A program made the position numbers and the translations under genes. From Sedimentisphaerales bacterium (GTDB lineage: Bacteria > Planctomycetota > Phycisphaerae > Sedimentisphaerales > SG8-4): a DNA stretch of 12,459 nt. Below the pieces are notes generated by a model. The model searched no databases and was not told the origin of the DNA. It was given only the letters and a program-made list of their open reading frames with translations. Below, in pieces: positions 11,972 through 12,459 of the stretch; positions within the stretch are counted from its first letter, which is position 1, and every line of letters begins with the position of its first letter. The stretch spans positions 1 through 12,459 of the forward strand of contig JAFGCA010000729.1 of the NCBI GenBank assembly GCA_016932895.1, read 5' to 3'.

Positions 11972-12459
11972 ATGAGCAAGTTATCACGTCGTGATTTCGT
12001 AAAGAGTTCGATGGCCCTCGGGGCCGGGCTGGCGCTGGCCGGACCGGCGTCGCGCGTCCTCGGCGCCAATGACGACATCCGCGTCGCCGTCGTCGGTGTG
12101 GGTGGCCAGGGCGGCGGCCACATGGGATACTTCCACGGCTGCAAGGGCGCCCGGCTGGTCGCCATTTGCGACGTCGACCGCAGCCACGTCGAGAGGCGAG
12201 CCAGCGATTTCGAAAAGAAGGAAGGCTACAAGCTCAAGACCTACACCGACGTCCGCAAGCTGCTGGAAGACAAAGAGATCGACGCCGTCACCTCGGCGAC
12301 GCCGAATCACTGGCACGCGCTCGTGACGATCTGGGCCTGCCAGGCCGGCAAGGACGTTTACATCGAGAAACCGGCCTCGCACAATATCTGGGAAGGCCGC
12401 AAGATGGTCGAGGCCGCCCGCAAGTACAATCGCATCGTGCAGATCGGGACGCAGAAGCG
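11972..12459 (+). CDS. Tat-exported Gfo/Idh/MocA-family oxidoreductase (3' end outside window)
   Basis: 162 codons are visible and the gene runs off the right edge. The ATG at 11972 follows GGAAAGGAA. The N-terminus is a twin-arginine signal (MSKLSRRDFVKSS, R6-R7). The Rossmann nucleotide-binding fold follows, with VVGVGGQGGGHMG at about 40-52 (GxGxxG), a DVD acidic end of strand 2 at 67-69, ATPNHWH at 109-115 and EKPASHN at 132-138, where the lysine of the EKP motif is the usual catalytic residue (K133). This pattern is characteristic of planctomycete and Bacteroidetes Gfo/Idh/MocA enzymes with tightly bound NAD(P) that oxidise or reduce sugars and cyclitols; the particular substrate cannot be read. 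The first 25 residues closely resemble the leader of the preceding gene. The C-terminal substrate domain is missing from the window. Confidence 0.9.
   Translation, partial: MSKLSRRDFVKSSMALGAGLALAGPASRVLGANDDIRVAVVGVGGQGGGHMGYFHGCKGARLVAICDVDRSHVERRASDFEKKEGYKLKTYTDVRKLLEDKEIDAVTSATPNHWHALVTIWACQAGKDVYIEKPASHNIWEGRKMVEAARKYNRIVQIGTQK

Noticed and set aside
10150..12165. 671-codon open frame on the minus strand opposite the TIM-barrel/DUF6807 and oxidoreductase genes
   Set aside because: It spans two recognised genes and their intergenic gap and shows no domain; it is an artefact of high GC at third positions.

Overview
The window is about 12.5 kb of GC-rich bacterial DNA, most likely from a planctomycete of the Phycisphaerae type. 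That placement is an inference. It rests on a secreted FG-GAP protein ending in a two-repeat dockerin-like module, a giant LamG/FN3-like secreted protein with an FESY-type module, a lone type II/IV prepilin with a DG-H-V tail, and two adjacent Tat-exported carbohydrate proteins (a TIM-barrel/DUF6807 fusion and a Gfo/Idh/MocA oxidoreductase). No tRNA, rRNA, CRISPR array, transposase or phage gene was seen.

Layout. 3-566 (+) is the 3' end of a gene encoding a helix-turn-helix protein. 617-1132 (-) is a small exported glutamine-tailed protein. 1133-1721 holds no convincing gene, only short hairpins. 1722-2117 (-) is a small protein of unknown function. 2118-2625 is a divergent intergenic region with an 18-bp dyad, a strongly foldable three-way-junction element (2313-2394) and an orphan Shine-Dalgarno sequence. 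2626-4209 (+) is the beta-propeller/dockerin protein. 4210-4734 lies between convergent genes and carries three consecutive hairpin repeats of REP type. 4735-8124 (-) is the 1129-residue LamG protein. 8125-8924 has no credible gene but holds a further repeat copy and a good promoter pointing at the LamG gene. 8925-9680 (-) is the prepilin. 9681-10107 is a divergent promoter region with one promoter for each flanking gene. 10108-11904 (+) is the TIM-barrel/DUF6807 fusion. 11972 to the window end (+) is a Gfo/Idh/MocA oxidoreductase cut by the window edge.

How the genes may work together. The last two genes share a strand, a 67-nt gap and nearly matching Tat leaders. They look like one transcription unit for extracytoplasmic processing of a sugar or sugar derivative, probably by oxidation and further conversion; the substrate cannot be read from the sequence. 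The LamG and FG-GAP/dockerin proteins are surface or secreted adhesion/binding proteins, consistent with life on polysaccharides or particles. The strongest candidate for something undescribed is the structured element at 2313-2394. It has an 11-bp perfect closing stem, two internal hairpins that could kiss, and an alternative hairpin that competes with the closing stem.
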